Assembly: GCA_019084245.1 (NCBI GenBank)
Contig: JAHRFE010000008.1
Coordinates: forward strand, 31,545 to 95,544
DNA length: 64,000 nt
Direction of reading: 5' to 3'
Source: Hoeflea sp.
Lineage (GTDB): Bacteria; Pseudomonadota; Alphaproteobacteria; Rhizobiales; Rhizobiaceae
The notes beneath the pieces are model-generated. The model was not told the DNA's origin and made no database searches. It saw only the letters and a program-made list of their open reading frames with translations. The position numbers and the translations under genes are program-made. How positions within the stretch are numbered: position 1 is the stretch's first letter; each line of letters begins with the position of its first letter. Below, piece by piece: positions 10,465-19,241 of the stretch.

Positions 10465-11541
10465 TCAGACCCAGCCCTGCAGTTCGCGCCGGACAATGGC
10501 CTCAAGCACCTTCATGCCGGCCTCGCTGTCATTGAGGCACGGGATGTGGGTGAAATGTTCGCCGCCGTTCTCATGGAACAGTTCACCGGCTTCGCCGGCG
10601 ATTTCCTCAAGCGTCTCGAGGCAGTCGGACACGAAGCCGGGATTGATCACGGCGATCCGCTTGACGCCATCCTGGGCCAGTTTCTCGACGGTCTTGTCGG
10701 TGTAGGGCTGAAGCCATTCCTCCGGGCCGAAACGCGACTGGAACGTCGGCATCAGCTTTTCCTTCGGCCAGCCCAGCCGCTCCCGCACGAGCCGGGCGGT
10801 CTTGAGGCACTGGCAATGATAGGGGTCGCCCTTGAGGAAATATGATTGGGGAATGCCATGGAACGAGGTCAGCACGATTTCCGGTTCCCAGTCGAGTGTG
10901 GCGAGATGCTCCTCGATCGATTGGGCGATGGCGTCGATATAGACCGGATCGTCATGATAGGGCGGAACGGTGCGCAGTGCGGGCTGCCAGCGCATGGTCA
11001 TCATGGCCTGGAAGGCCTTGTCGTTGACGGTCGCTGTCGTTGCCGCGGCATACTGGGGATAGAGCGGAAACAGCACGATGCGGTCACACCCGGCATCCTT
11101 GAGCGCCTGCATCTTGTCGGGAATGGACGGCTGGCCATAGCGCATGGCCCAATCGACCTTCACCGAGGGAAACGACGACAGGGCCGCGCCGAGCTGGTCT
11201 GACTGGTTTCGGGTGTAGGTTCTCAGATAGCTTTCATCCAGATCCTTGTTCCAGATCTCCTCATAGGCCTTGCCGACACGCTTTGGCCTGGTGTTGAGAA
11301 CAATGCCGAACAGGATCGGATACCACAGCACCCGGGGCCATTCGATCACACGCTTGTCGGTGAGGAACTCCTTGAGATACCTCCGCATCGAGCGGTAATC
11401 AGTGCCGTCGGGCGTGCCAAGATTGACGAGCAGAACGCCAACTTTCTGGATATTCACCGACGGGTGCCCGGGCGGCAGTTCGCCCACGGCTCGGCTGGCC
11501 TCGACAGGCAAGATCACACGGGTGTTCAAAATCGCGTCCAT
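10465..11541 (-). CDS. hemH: Ferrochelatase
   Basis: A 358-residue ferrochelatase inserting Fe2+ into protoporphyrin IX, the last step of haem synthesis. Visible family features are VGVLLVNLGTPDG at the N-terminus, the signature SFHGIPQSYFLKGDPYHCQC containing the catalytic His, and PGFVSDCLETLEEI near the C-terminus. I place the start at MDAILN (11541); an upstream in-frame extension lacks family similarity. The gene is followed by 268 bases without a coding feature. Confidence 0.95.
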   Translation of the reverse strand: MDAILNTRVILPVEASRAVGELPPGHPSVNIQKVGVLLVNLGTPDGTDYRSMRRYLKEFLTDKRVIEWPRVLWYPILFGIVLNTRPKRVGKAYEEIWNKDLDESYLRTYTRNQSDQLGAALSSFPSVKVDWAMRYGQPSIPDKMQALKDAGCDRIVLFPLYPQYAAATTATVNDKAFQAMMTMRWQPALRTVPPYHDDPVYIDAIAQSIEEHLATLDWEPEIVLTSFHGIPQSYFLKGDPYHCQCLKTARLVRERLGWPKEKLMPTFQSRFGPEEWLQPYTDKTVEKLAQDGVKRIAVINPGFVSDCLETLEEIAGEAGELFHENGGEHFTHIPCLNDSEAGMKVLEAIVRRELQGWV

Positions 11542-11644
11542 TTCATGTGCTTTGCGGGATCGGTTCGATGTTGCTGGGGAACATAGTGACATAACGGGAC
11601 AAATCAATCATCCGCGATGCAGGCATTGGTGAATTCGCAGATGC

Positions 11645-11675
11645 AAAAAAAAAGGGCCCGGCAGAACCGGACCCT
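11645..11675 (-). terminator. Rho-independent terminator of the 5'-nucleotidase gene
   Basis: Read on the minus strand: AGGGTCCGG, a five-base loop TTCTG, CCGGGCCCT (one G-T pair), then nine T. It starts 24 bases after the stop of the 5'-nucleotidase-LysM gene. Confidence 0.9.
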
Positions 11676-11698
11676 CTGACACATGCGACCTGCCGGGC

Positions 11699-13753
11699 TC
11701 AATTGGCCGGTATGGTCAGCGTTTCACCTATGGTCAGTCCTCTTGCGGATGCCGACGGATTGGCCTCGGCGATCTTGTTCCACATCGTGGCGTCGCCATA
11801 ATAGGTCTTGGCGAGGTCCCACAGCGTGTCGCCGGAAGCGATCACATGCTCCTTGGCAGCCATCGCCGCACCCTCCGCAGGGGCGGCTGCCTGGGCCGGA
11901 GCGGTTTCACCCGAAATCACCGGAGCCGACGTGGTCAGATCCTGGGAGCCGGGGAGCGGTTCGGGAACCTCAACAACCGGATCTTCCGCCGGTGCGGCCT
12001 CAGCCACGGGCGGCGTTTCCGCTGCAGGCGATGTTTCTGCCATGGGGGCGGTTTCGGCTGCGGGTGCAGTCTCTGTTGCCGGAGCAGTCTCAGCCACCGG
12101 AGCGGCCTCGGCAGCAGGCGCGGATTCAGCGGCGGATGTCGTGGCGGCAGCAACCCTGCCGTCGGTATAGGGCGTGTAGGGTGTGTTCTTTGCAAGGTAG
12201 TCGGCAACAACCTGCTCAAGGCCCGGACCGAAGTCATAGGCGTTCATGCCGGCCGTCTTGAAAACCGCATAGCCGTCGCCGCCACCGCGCATGTAGTTGT
12301 TGGTGGCCACCGAATAGACTGCGTCAGGGTCGATCGGCTTGAAGCCGTCTCCGTCCTTCACTTCCACGGACATGATGCGTGATCCCGCGGCAGCGTCCTT
12401 GTCGAAAGTGTAGCGCAGCCCTGAAACCTGGGCGAAACGGCCCGCGCCTTCCTCGATCTGGCTGGCGCCGTTCTCGAGCGCCGCGACGATATCGGATCCC
12501 TTGAGCTGGAAGGTCGCCAGCGTGTTCTGGAACGGCAGGACGCTGAGCACTTCGCCCATGGTGATCTCGCCCGCGTCAATGGAGGAGCGCAGGCCGCCGC
12601 CGTTCTGGATGGCGATGGTCACGCCCTGGTCCTTGACGCGATCGACCATGGCGTCAGCGACGAGGTTGCCCATGGTGCATTCTGTGGCGCGGCAGGTTTC
12701 GCGGGAGCCATCGATGGTTTCGGTCGATTCGGAAACGACCTGGGTCATGAGGTCCTGGATCGGCTCGCCAAGCTCGGTGACGCGCGCCGCGAAGGCCTCG
12801 TCAGGGACCACGGAGGCATCCAGAAGGTGCGGTTCGCCCTCGGCGCTGACGACCTTGCCGTCATCGTCAAAGGTCACCTTCACTTCGCCCACATACTTGG
12901 AGTAGGCATAGGCCTGCACGATCGGGACGGCAACGCCCGAGGGGTTGTTGACCATGGTCGGGTAAGGGCCCGCGGCGCCTTCCGCGGTGTTGGACAACAG
13001 GGTGTGGCTGTGGCCGCCGACGATCACGTCGATCCCATCCACTTCGGCCGCGATTTGCTCGTCCTTGGACATGCCGACATGGGAGACCAGAACGATCTTG
13101 TTGATCCCTTCTGCCTCGATCTGGCTGACGGCGTCCTTGAGATAGTCGATCTCATCAAGAATCAGAACCGAAGGTCCGGGCGAGGAGGTTTCCACGGTGT
13201 CCGCGGCCAGAACCGACAGGAGCGCGATCTTCTCGCCGCCGACTTCCTTGATGACATAGGGCTTGATCCGGTCGCCCAGGACGGAATTGGCGCCGCTGAT
13301 GGTGTTGCCGGAAATAACCGGAAACTCGACCATGTCGATAAAGTCGCGCAGGCCTTCCGGTCCGTCATCGAATTCGTGATTGCCGACAGCCATGGCGTCA
13401 AAGCCGATACCGTTCATGAATTCGGCGGCGGCCTTGCCCTTGTAGGTCGTGTAGAACAGTGAGCCCTGGAACTGGTCGCCGGCGTCGAGCACCAGGACAT
13501 TGGCGCCTTCGCCGGTCAAGGCGTCGCGGCGCTCGTCAATCTTCGTCTTGACCCGGGCGATGCCGCCGAAACACTTGCCCTCGCCTGCGTCTTCAGCGGA
13601 GCAAGTCGAGTCAAACCGGTTGATGGCTTCAATCCGCGAATGCAGATCGTTGATATGCAGGATGTTCAAGGTGTAGTCGGCAAAGGCAACGCCCGAACTC
13701 AGGCCCAGGATGGACGCTGACAAAAGCGCGCGCTTGATGAGTGTGGTGGTCAT
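11699..13753 (-). CDS. Periplasmic 5'-nucleotidase/UshA-like phosphoesterase with C-terminal LysM domain
   Basis: A 684-residue exported enzyme. The signal peptide ends at GVAFA (about residue 25). The calcineurin-like metallophosphatase domain has NDLHSR, DAGDQFQGS, GNHEFD, SHVG and GGHSH metal-binding blocks. The 5_nucleotid_C domain has NGGGLRSSIDAGEI and the substrate aromatic segment TNNYMRGGGDGYAVF. A low-complexity Ala/Glu/Pro linker of seven-residue units (AAETAPA-like) follows, and the C-terminus is a single LysM repeat (SGDTLWDLAKTYYGD to LTIPAN) that should bind peptidoglycan. The start at 13753 has an AGGGAGCC ribosome-binding site. Likely role: salvage of extracellular nucleotides while tethered to the wall. 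Confidence 0.92.
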   Translation of the reverse strand: MTTTLIKRALLSASILGLSSGVAFADYTLNILHINDLHSRIEAINRFDSTCSAEDAGEGKCFGGIARVKTKIDERRDALTGEGANVLVLDAGDQFQGSLFYTTYKGKAAAEFMNGIGFDAMAVGNHEFDDGPEGLRDFIDMVEFPVISGNTISGANSVLGDRIKPYVIKEVGGEKIALLSVLAADTVETSSPGPSVLILDEIDYLKDAVSQIEAEGINKIVLVSHVGMSKDEQIAAEVDGIDVIVGGHSHTLLSNTAEGAAGPYPTMVNNPSGVAVPIVQAYAYSKYVGEVKVTFDDDGKVVSAEGEPHLLDASVVPDEAFAARVTELGEPIQDLMTQVVSESTETIDGSRETCRATECTMGNLVADAMVDRVKDQGVTIAIQNGGGLRSSIDAGEITMGEVLSVLPFQNTLATFQLKGSDIVAALENGASQIEEGAGRFAQVSGLRYTFDKDAAAGSRIMSVEVKDGDGFKPIDPDAVYSVATNNYMRGGGDGYAVFKTAGMNAYDFGPGLEQVVADYLAKNTPYTPYTDGRVAAATTSAAESAPAAEAAPVAETAPATETAPAAETAPMAETSPAAETPPVAEAAPAEDPVVEVPEPLPGSQDLTTSAPVISGETAPAQAAAPAEGAAMAAKEHVIASGDTLWDLAKTYYGDATMWNKIAEANPSASARGLTIGETLTIPAN

Positions 13754-13894
13754 GGATATGGCTCCCTGTTCTGGTGCTCGCTGCCCGCCGGGATTCCGTA
13801 TACTCGGAGCTTTCGGCATGCTTATGACGATGCTTTCACTATCGGCGGAGAACTTCAAGAGCCAAGCGAAGCGCCGTTCGCAATTTGGATGGGC

Positions 13895-15148
13895 TCACGC
13901 TGAATAATCACGCTCGTCGGCAATGACCTTGCCGTCATTGGGGAGGCTGCCATGCGGGGCTATTTCGACGGCTCCGCGCAGCTTCAGGATCGCAGCCAGA
14001 GTTGCCTCGATTGCGCCCTTGTCCGGCTGGGCGCCAGGCGCGGGCTCCACCATCAGCGTCATCACGTCGGCGTCGCCCGAGCGGCCGACAACCAGGCGTG
14101 CGCGGGCAACTTCGGGATGCGCCTTGATCACCTCGGACACCTGCTTGGGATCCACGAACATGCCCTTGACCTTGGTCCGCTGGTCAGCTCGGCCCATCCA
14201 CCCCTGAATGCGAGGACCAGTGCGGCCGCAGGGCGAAAGGCCCGGCATGATGGCCGACAGATCGCCGGTCCCGAAGCGGACCAGCGGATAGCCTGGATTG
14301 AGAGTGGTGACGACGAGTTCGCCGACCTCACCGTCGGGGACCGGGTCACCGGTGCCGGGGCGGACGATTTCCACGATCATGTCTTCATTGACGATCATGC
14401 CGGGATAGGGCGCGCCGCTGGCGTCAGCGCTTTCATAGGCGATGATGCCGAGATCGGCGGTGGCATAGCATTGAAGCACCGAGACGCCACGGTCAGCGTA
14501 ATATTGCCGCAGGGACGGAAACAGCGCGCCGCCTGAGACCAGCGCCCGCTTGATCGAGGCAAGATCCCGGCCCAGTTCATCGGCCTTCTCGAGAATGATC
14601 TTCAGGAAATCCGGCGTGCCGGTGTAACCGGACGGCTTCAACCGCGCGGCGGCGTCAACCTGGGCTTCGGTGTTGCCGGCGCCGGCAGGAAACACTAGGC
14701 ATCCGAGCGCGCGCGCGCCTTCATCCAGAATGAAGCCGCCGGGCGTCATGTGATAGGCGAGAGAGTTGTGAATGATGTCGCCAGCGCGAAAGCCTGCAGC
14801 AAACAGCGCGCGCGCCGCGGCCCAGGGATCGGCGCCCAGGCCTTGCGGCTCCCAGACCGGGCCGGGCGACATGAAGACCCGGTTGCCCCTGAGCGCGTCC
14901 GGGTCGGCCAGGCCGCCGAAAGGCGGATTGGCTTCCTGCATGTCCATAAGATCGGGCTTGCGCAACACCGGAATTGTGGCCAGTGCGCTGCGATCCGTCA
15001 GGGCTGCGGGATCAGGGGTGCCGAGCCATGTATCGAGCGCGGGAAGCCGGTTGAGGCTTCGCTCCAGCAAGGCCCTGAGGCTTTCGAATGTGTCGCGTTC
15101 GCGGACGTCAGGCACCCGGGTTTCGCGATCATCGAAATGGCTGGTCAT
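13895..15148 (-). CDS. Phenylacetate-CoA ligase-like AMP-forming enzyme
   Basis: A 417-residue member of the PaaK branch of the ANL superfamily. Recognisable segments are the adenine-binding CYATADLGIIAYE, the RFGTGDLSAI block (equivalent of RTGD), the hinge GRADQRTKVKGMFVDPKQ and the C-terminal PaaK ligand domain. The Ser/Thr/Gly P-loop that binds ATP phosphates in true ligases is replaced here by MSPGPVWEPQG, and the last segment (LPNDGKVIADERD) is atypical. I therefore call family, not substrate. The start at 15148 (MTSHFDD) is chosen over an upstream extension lacking similarity. Confidence 0.75.
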   Translation of the reverse strand: MTSHFDDRETRVPDVRERDTFESLRALLERSLNRLPALDTWLGTPDPAALTDRSALATIPVLRKPDLMDMQEANPPFGGLADPDALRGNRVFMSPGPVWEPQGLGADPWAAARALFAAGFRAGDIIHNSLAYHMTPGGFILDEGARALGCLVFPAGAGNTEAQVDAAARLKPSGYTGTPDFLKIILEKADELGRDLASIKRALVSGGALFPSLRQYYADRGVSVLQCYATADLGIIAYESADASGAPYPGMIVNEDMIVEIVRPGTGDPVPDGEVGELVVTTLNPGYPLVRFGTGDLSAIMPGLSPCGRTGPRIQGWMGRADQRTKVKGMFVDPKQVSEVIKAHPEVARARLVVGRSGDADVMTLMVEPAPGAQPDKGAIEATLAAILKLRGAVEIAPHGSLPNDGKVIADERDYSA

Positions 15149-15171
15149 TGCTCGGGCCCCGTGCCTGCTGC

Positions 15172-15537
15172 CTAGCTGCGACGCACCAAGGTGAACTGCG
15201 CGCCCGTTGAGGAGGTGCAGTTGAGCTGAGACGGGGTGGCAAGTGCGCAATTGACCCGGGAAGTCGTCTGACGCAGCAGTGACGTCAGTTCAATCTCGAC
15301 CATCTGAGGCGATACCTGCTGATAGGAGCCTTCCGCCAGCAGCGAATTCGTATCGGTTGTACGCGTCTCGAAGCGTCCGCCGGAGAAGCTTGAAATGATG
15401 CCGTTGGGGTCGGTCCACTGACCTTCGATGCCTTGCGGCTGTTGGGGTGGGAGAGGACGCGGGCTGTAGGATGCTGACTGGCAGGCGGTCAGAAGGCCGG
15501 CAAGCGCGCCGGTGGCGATAAGTCGATGCAGGTTCAT
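15172..15537 (-). CDS. omp10: Outer membrane lipoprotein Omp10 family
   Basis: A 121-residue lipoprotein with a short signal and lipobox LTAC (Cys19), a Pro/Gln-rich linker, and a globular domain. The segment IEGQWTDPNGIISSFSGG, then FETRTTDTN and VNCALATPSQLNC, matches the pattern I know from Brucella Omp10. The start is set at MNLHRL, the only position that gives a proper lipoprotein signal. Two cysteines in VNCALATPSQLNC probably form a disulfide. Function is structural or unknown; the protein belongs in the outer membrane. Confidence 0.85.
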   Translation of the reverse strand: MNLHRLIATGALAGLLTACQSASYSPRPLPPQQPQGIEGQWTDPNGIISSFSGGRFETRTTDTNSLLAEGSYQQVSPQMVEIELTSLLRQTTSRVNCALATPSQLNCTSSTGAQFTLVRRS

Positions 15538-15621
15538 GGCGCGGTGCTTCCCTCGATCCGTCACAAATATGATTCCGTATATGAAAGAATGCAGCGGCTA
15601 TGCGCCGAAAGCAAGGCACAC

Positions 15622-15656
15622 GCATGCCGGCCGGCCAATAAGGCCGGGCCGGATGC
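15622..15656 (-). terminator. GC-rich hairpin between homospermidine synthase and omp10
   Basis: GCATGCCGGCCGGCC, loop AATAA, GGCCGGGCCGGATGC: a near-perfect 15-base stem 18 bases after the stop of the homospermidine synthase gene. There is no T-run on either side, so it may be a factor-assisted terminator or an mRNA 3' stabiliser. Confidence 0.4.
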
Positions 15657-15673
15657 TGGCTTTCGTGTGGCGC

Positions 15674-17125
15674 TTAGCGGACCAGGACGTTGCGGAACTG
15701 CCATGGATCGCTTTCGTCAATATCTTCCGGGAACAGGCCCGGACGGCCTTCGAGCGGGGTCCAGTCGGTGTAGTGGCCTTCGACGGGTCCCAGGTAGGGC
15801 ATCTGGACTTCGAGGCAGCGCTTGTAGTCGACCTCATCGGCCTCGACGATGCCTGCCTTCGGGTTTTCCAGCGCCCAGACCATGCCGGCCAGAACCGCCG
15901 ATGTCACCTGCAGGCCGGTCGCGTTCTGATAGGGCGCGATGCGGCGGGTTTCCTCGAGCGACAGACGCGAGCCAAACCAATAGGCATTCTTGTCGTGGCC
16001 GTAGAGCAGAACGCCGAGTTCATCGAGACCGTCGACCAGTTCGTTCTCGTCGAGCACATGCTGCACCGGCTGGGCCGTGCCGCCATTGCCGAACATTTCG
16101 TGCAGCGACAGCACCGCGTCATTGGCCGGGTGATAGGCATAGTGGCAGGTCGGGCGGTAGCTGACGTCGCCGTTCTTGTCCTTGACCGTGTAATAATCGG
16201 CAATCGAGATCGACTCGTTGTGGGTCACGAGGAAACCATATTGCGGGCCGGGCGTCGGGCACCAGGTGCGCACGCGGGTGTTGGCGCCGGGCTGCTCAAG
16301 ATAGATTGCCGCCTTGCAGCCCTTCTTGTGCTTCTTGGCGTTCTTCGGCATCCAGTTTTCATGGGTGCCCCAGCCAAGTTCGGCCGGCTGCAGGCCTTCC
16401 GAAATGAAGCCTTCCACCGACCAGGTGTTCCAGAACACATTGAGCGGCTTGGGGGTCTTGGTCAGTTGTGTGTCGCGCTCGGCGATGTGAACGCCCTTCA
16501 CGCCAACCTTCTTCATCAGCTTGGCCCAGCCTTCGCGGTCATGCTGATCGGGCTCGTCGAACTTGATGTCGAGGTCATGCGCGAGGTTGACCAGCGCCTG
16601 CTTGACGAACCATGAGACCATGCCCGGATTGGCGCCGCATGTGGACACCGCGGTCGTGCCGCCGGGGCTCTTTTTCTTCTCGTGGCGCAGCGTTTCGCGC
16701 AGCGCGTAATTGGTGCGCTCCGAATTCTTCATGGTCTTGTCAAAATAGAACCCGAGCCACGGCTCGACGACGGTGTCGATGTAGAGCACATCGAGCTTGC
16801 GGCACATCTTGATCAGATCCACCGATCCGGTGTCGACGGAGAGATTGACACAGAAGCCCTGGCCTTCGCCTTCGGTCAGCAGCGGCTTGAGCAAGTCCTT
16901 GTAGTTTTCCTTTGTGACATGCGCCTTGATGTGGCGGACGCCATACTTGGCCAGGATGTCCATGTCGTCTGCGTCGTCGCGCGGATCGATGACGACCATG
17001 CGGCTCTTGTCGAACTTGAAGTGACGCTCGATGAGCGGCAAGGTGCCGCGCCCAATGGAACCGAACCCGATCATCACGATCGGACCGGTGATTTCGCCAT
17101 AGACCGGAAATTCCTGCTGGGCCAT
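15674..17125 (-). CDS. hss: Homospermidine synthase
   Basis: A 483-residue NAD-dependent enzyme that makes sym-homospermidine from putrescine, the characteristic polyamine of many rhizobia. The N-terminal Rossmann motif is IVMIGFGSIGRGTLPLIERH, followed by the saccharopine-dehydrogenase-like domain. Typical segments include STCGANPGMVSWFVKQAL and TQLTKTPKPLNVFWNTW. I start at MAQQEF (17125); upstream residues are not family-like. It appears monocistronic, in line with omp10 downstream. Confidence 0.95.
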   Translation of the reverse strand: MAQQEFPVYGEITGPIVMIGFGSIGRGTLPLIERHFKFDKSRMVVIDPRDDADDMDILAKYGVRHIKAHVTKENYKDLLKPLLTEGEGQGFCVNLSVDTGSVDLIKMCRKLDVLYIDTVVEPWLGFYFDKTMKNSERTNYALRETLRHEKKKSPGGTTAVSTCGANPGMVSWFVKQALVNLAHDLDIKFDEPDQHDREGWAKLMKKVGVKGVHIAERDTQLTKTPKPLNVFWNTWSVEGFISEGLQPAELGWGTHENWMPKNAKKHKKGCKAAIYLEQPGANTRVRTWCPTPGPQYGFLVTHNESISIADYYTVKDKNGDVSYRPTCHYAYHPANDAVLSLHEMFGNGGTAQPVQHVLDENELVDGLDELGVLLYGHDKNAYWFGSRLSLEETRRIAPYQNATGLQVTSAVLAGMVWALENPKAGIVEADEVDYKRCLEVQMPYLGPVEGHYTDWTPLEGRPGLFPEDIDESDPWQFRNVLVR

Positions 17126-17221
17126 GTTATTCGCTCCGTAAACTCTTGTCGCAGCCATCTGCGGCGTTAGCGGCGGCGTAAACCACACTTCGCTGTTACA
17201 ATAAAGCGAAAACGGGTGTGG

Positions 17222-19069
17222 TCACATGTCCATGGCTTCGAGTTCGTCGATCAATCCCTCGATCATGGACAGCCCCTGGTTCCAGAACCCGGGGTCCGAT
17301 GCATCAAGTCCGAACGGCGCGAGAAGTTCCGTGTGATGCTTGGTTCCCCCGGCCTTGAGCATGTCGAAATACCGGTCCCTGAAGCCTTCGGGACTGTTTT
17401 CGTAGACAGAGTAGAGGGAATTGACCAGGCAATCGCCAAAGGCATAGGCGTAGACGTAGAACGGCGAGTGGATGAAATGCGGGATATAGGCCCAGAAGGT
17501 CTCGTATCCTTCCGACAGTGCCACCGCCGGGCCGAGGCTTTCCGATTGGACGTCGAGCCAGAGCGCGCCCAGGTCGTCGGATGTCAGCTCGCCTTCGCGG
17601 CGGGCGGTGTGGACCCGTCGTTCAAATTCATAGAACGCAATCTGGCGCACGACGGTGTTGATCATGTCCTCCACCTTTTGCGCCAGCATCGCCTTGCGCT
17701 CGCGGCGGTCAGTGGTGCGTTCAAGCAACGCACGGAAGGTCAGCATTTCGCCAAATACCGAGGCGGTCTCGGCCAGCGTCAGCGGGGTCGACGACATCAG
17801 CGCGCCTTGCGCGCCGGCGAGCACCTGATGCACGCCGTGACCGAGTTCATGCGCCAGCGTCATCACGTCGCGGGGCTTGCCCAGGTAATTGACCAGCACA
17901 TAGGGATGGACAGAGGGCACGGTGGGATGAGCGAACGCGCCCGACATCTTGCCCGGGCGGCTGGGCGCATCAATCCAGCGCTGGTCGAAAAACCGGCCGG
18001 CTATCTCGGCCATCTCCGGCGCGAAGCCGTGATAGGCGGAAAGCACGGTGTTCTTCGCCTCGTTCCAGGAGATGGTTTCGCTGGGCGCTTCAGGTAAAGG
18101 CGCGTTGCGATCCCAGAATTCGAGTTTTTCAAGGCCTAGCCAGCGCGCCTTCATCGCGTAGTAGCGATGCGACAGCCGCGGGCAGGCTTCGCGCACGGCC
18201 TGCGCCAGGGCATCGACCACCGGCCGTTCGACCCTGTTGGCCAGATGGCGGCTGTCGGCGATGTCTTCGAATCCGCGCCAGCGGTCGGAGATTTCCTTGT
18301 CCTTGGCGAGCGTGTTGGTGATCAGGGTGAAGGTGCGAAGATTTTCCTTGAATGTCGCAGCGAGCGCCTGGCCGGCCTTCTTGCGCTGCGCCCCATCGGA
18401 ATGCTGCAACATGGACAGCGTGTGCTCGAGCGGCAGCTCTTCATCATCGATAGTGAATTCGAGGCCGCCCATGGTCTCGTCGAACAACCGGTTCCACGCC
18501 GCGTGACCGGTCATCGATTTCTCATGGAACAATTGCTCGATCCGGTCGTCGAGCTGATAGGGCCGGTCGAGCCGCAGATCGTGGATCCAGGGCGTGTAGC
18601 GGGCGGCCCGGGGATCCCGGCTCAGGCTGTCTTCGATGACGGCGTCATCAATACGGTTAAGCTCCAGCGCAAAGAACAGAAGATGCGCGCTGGTATCGGT
18701 CATCGCACTCTGCACATCGCCGTAAAACTTGGCGATCCTGGTGTCGGATGTATCGGTGAAATAGGCCAGTCCCGCATAGGAGATGATCCGGCCCATCAGT
18801 TCTTCAAGCTCTTCATAGGCTTCAATGACCGCGCCCAGGCCCTCGTCGCCCGAGCTTCTTGCCGCTTCCTCGATCCGGCCTTTCCAGCGCGCTTCAAACT
18901 GTTCGGCGCGGCTTCTGGCTTCAGCGAGATCGGATTTGAATTCCGGTGCGTCGGGGGCGGCATAAAGATCGCCCAGGTTCCATGCCGGCAGATCACCCAG
19001 ACCGGCATCTGCTCCCTGGGCTGACGCGGCAGCATGGACCGGCGCATGGTCCAGAATTGACTTCAGCAT
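17222..19069 (-). CDS. pepF: M3 family oligoendopeptidase F
   Basis: A 615-residue cytoplasmic zinc metallopeptidase of family M3B. The metal site LAHELGHGVHQ (HEXXH near residue 405) is intact, with the downstream Glu-bearing LAETASVFGEML segment supplying the third ligand. The N-terminal oligopeptidase F domain (about 60-200) is present. The start at 19069 has GAGAG about 8-12 bases upstream; a TTG six codons earlier is possible. It is divergent from the sigma-54 response regulator. Role: turnover of short peptides. Confidence 0.93.
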   Translation of the reverse strand: MLKSILDHAPVHAAASAQGADAGLGDLPAWNLGDLYAAPDAPEFKSDLAEARSRAEQFEARWKGRIEEAARSSGDEGLGAVIEAYEELEELMGRIISYAGLAYFTDTSDTRIAKFYGDVQSAMTDTSAHLLFFALELNRIDDAVIEDSLSRDPRAARYTPWIHDLRLDRPYQLDDRIEQLFHEKSMTGHAAWNRLFDETMGGLEFTIDDEELPLEHTLSMLQHSDGAQRKKAGQALAATFKENLRTFTLITNTLAKDKEISDRWRGFEDIADSRHLANRVERPVVDALAQAVREACPRLSHRYYAMKARWLGLEKLEFWDRNAPLPEAPSETISWNEAKNTVLSAYHGFAPEMAEIAGRFFDQRWIDAPSRPGKMSGAFAHPTVPSVHPYVLVNYLGKPRDVMTLAHELGHGVHQVLAGAQGALMSSTPLTLAETASVFGEMLTFRALLERTTDRRERKAMLAQKVEDMINTVVRQIAFYEFERRVHTARREGELTSDDLGALWLDVQSESLGPAVALSEGYETFWAYIPHFIHSPFYVYAYAFGDCLVNSLYSVYENSPEGFRDRYFDMLKAGGTKHHTELLAPFGLDASDPGFWNQGLSMIEGLIDELEAMDM

Positions 19070-19241
19070 GGAGGCACTCTCTTTCAAACAGAACAGGATC
19101 GGCGAAGCAGGCTCCCGGTTTTACTGGCACAGACGATTAAAATGCAAACATTTCTCGAAATCCGATTTTCAGGCTTTGCTGGCACTGTCGGGTGATGGCG
19201 GAAGCCCCAGCCGTATTCCCTGGAGTGAGGAAACAAAGCCC

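Noticed and set aside
11990-12140. Possible minisatellite at the 5'-nucleotidase linker
   Set aside because: The 21-base units are degenerate at DNA level and explained by a repeated protein linker, so I did not list it as a separate repeat element.
13754-13858. A 35-codon upstream extension of the 5'-nucleotidase
   Set aside because: The signal peptide starts only at the ATG at 13753, which has an AGGGAG ribosome-binding site.
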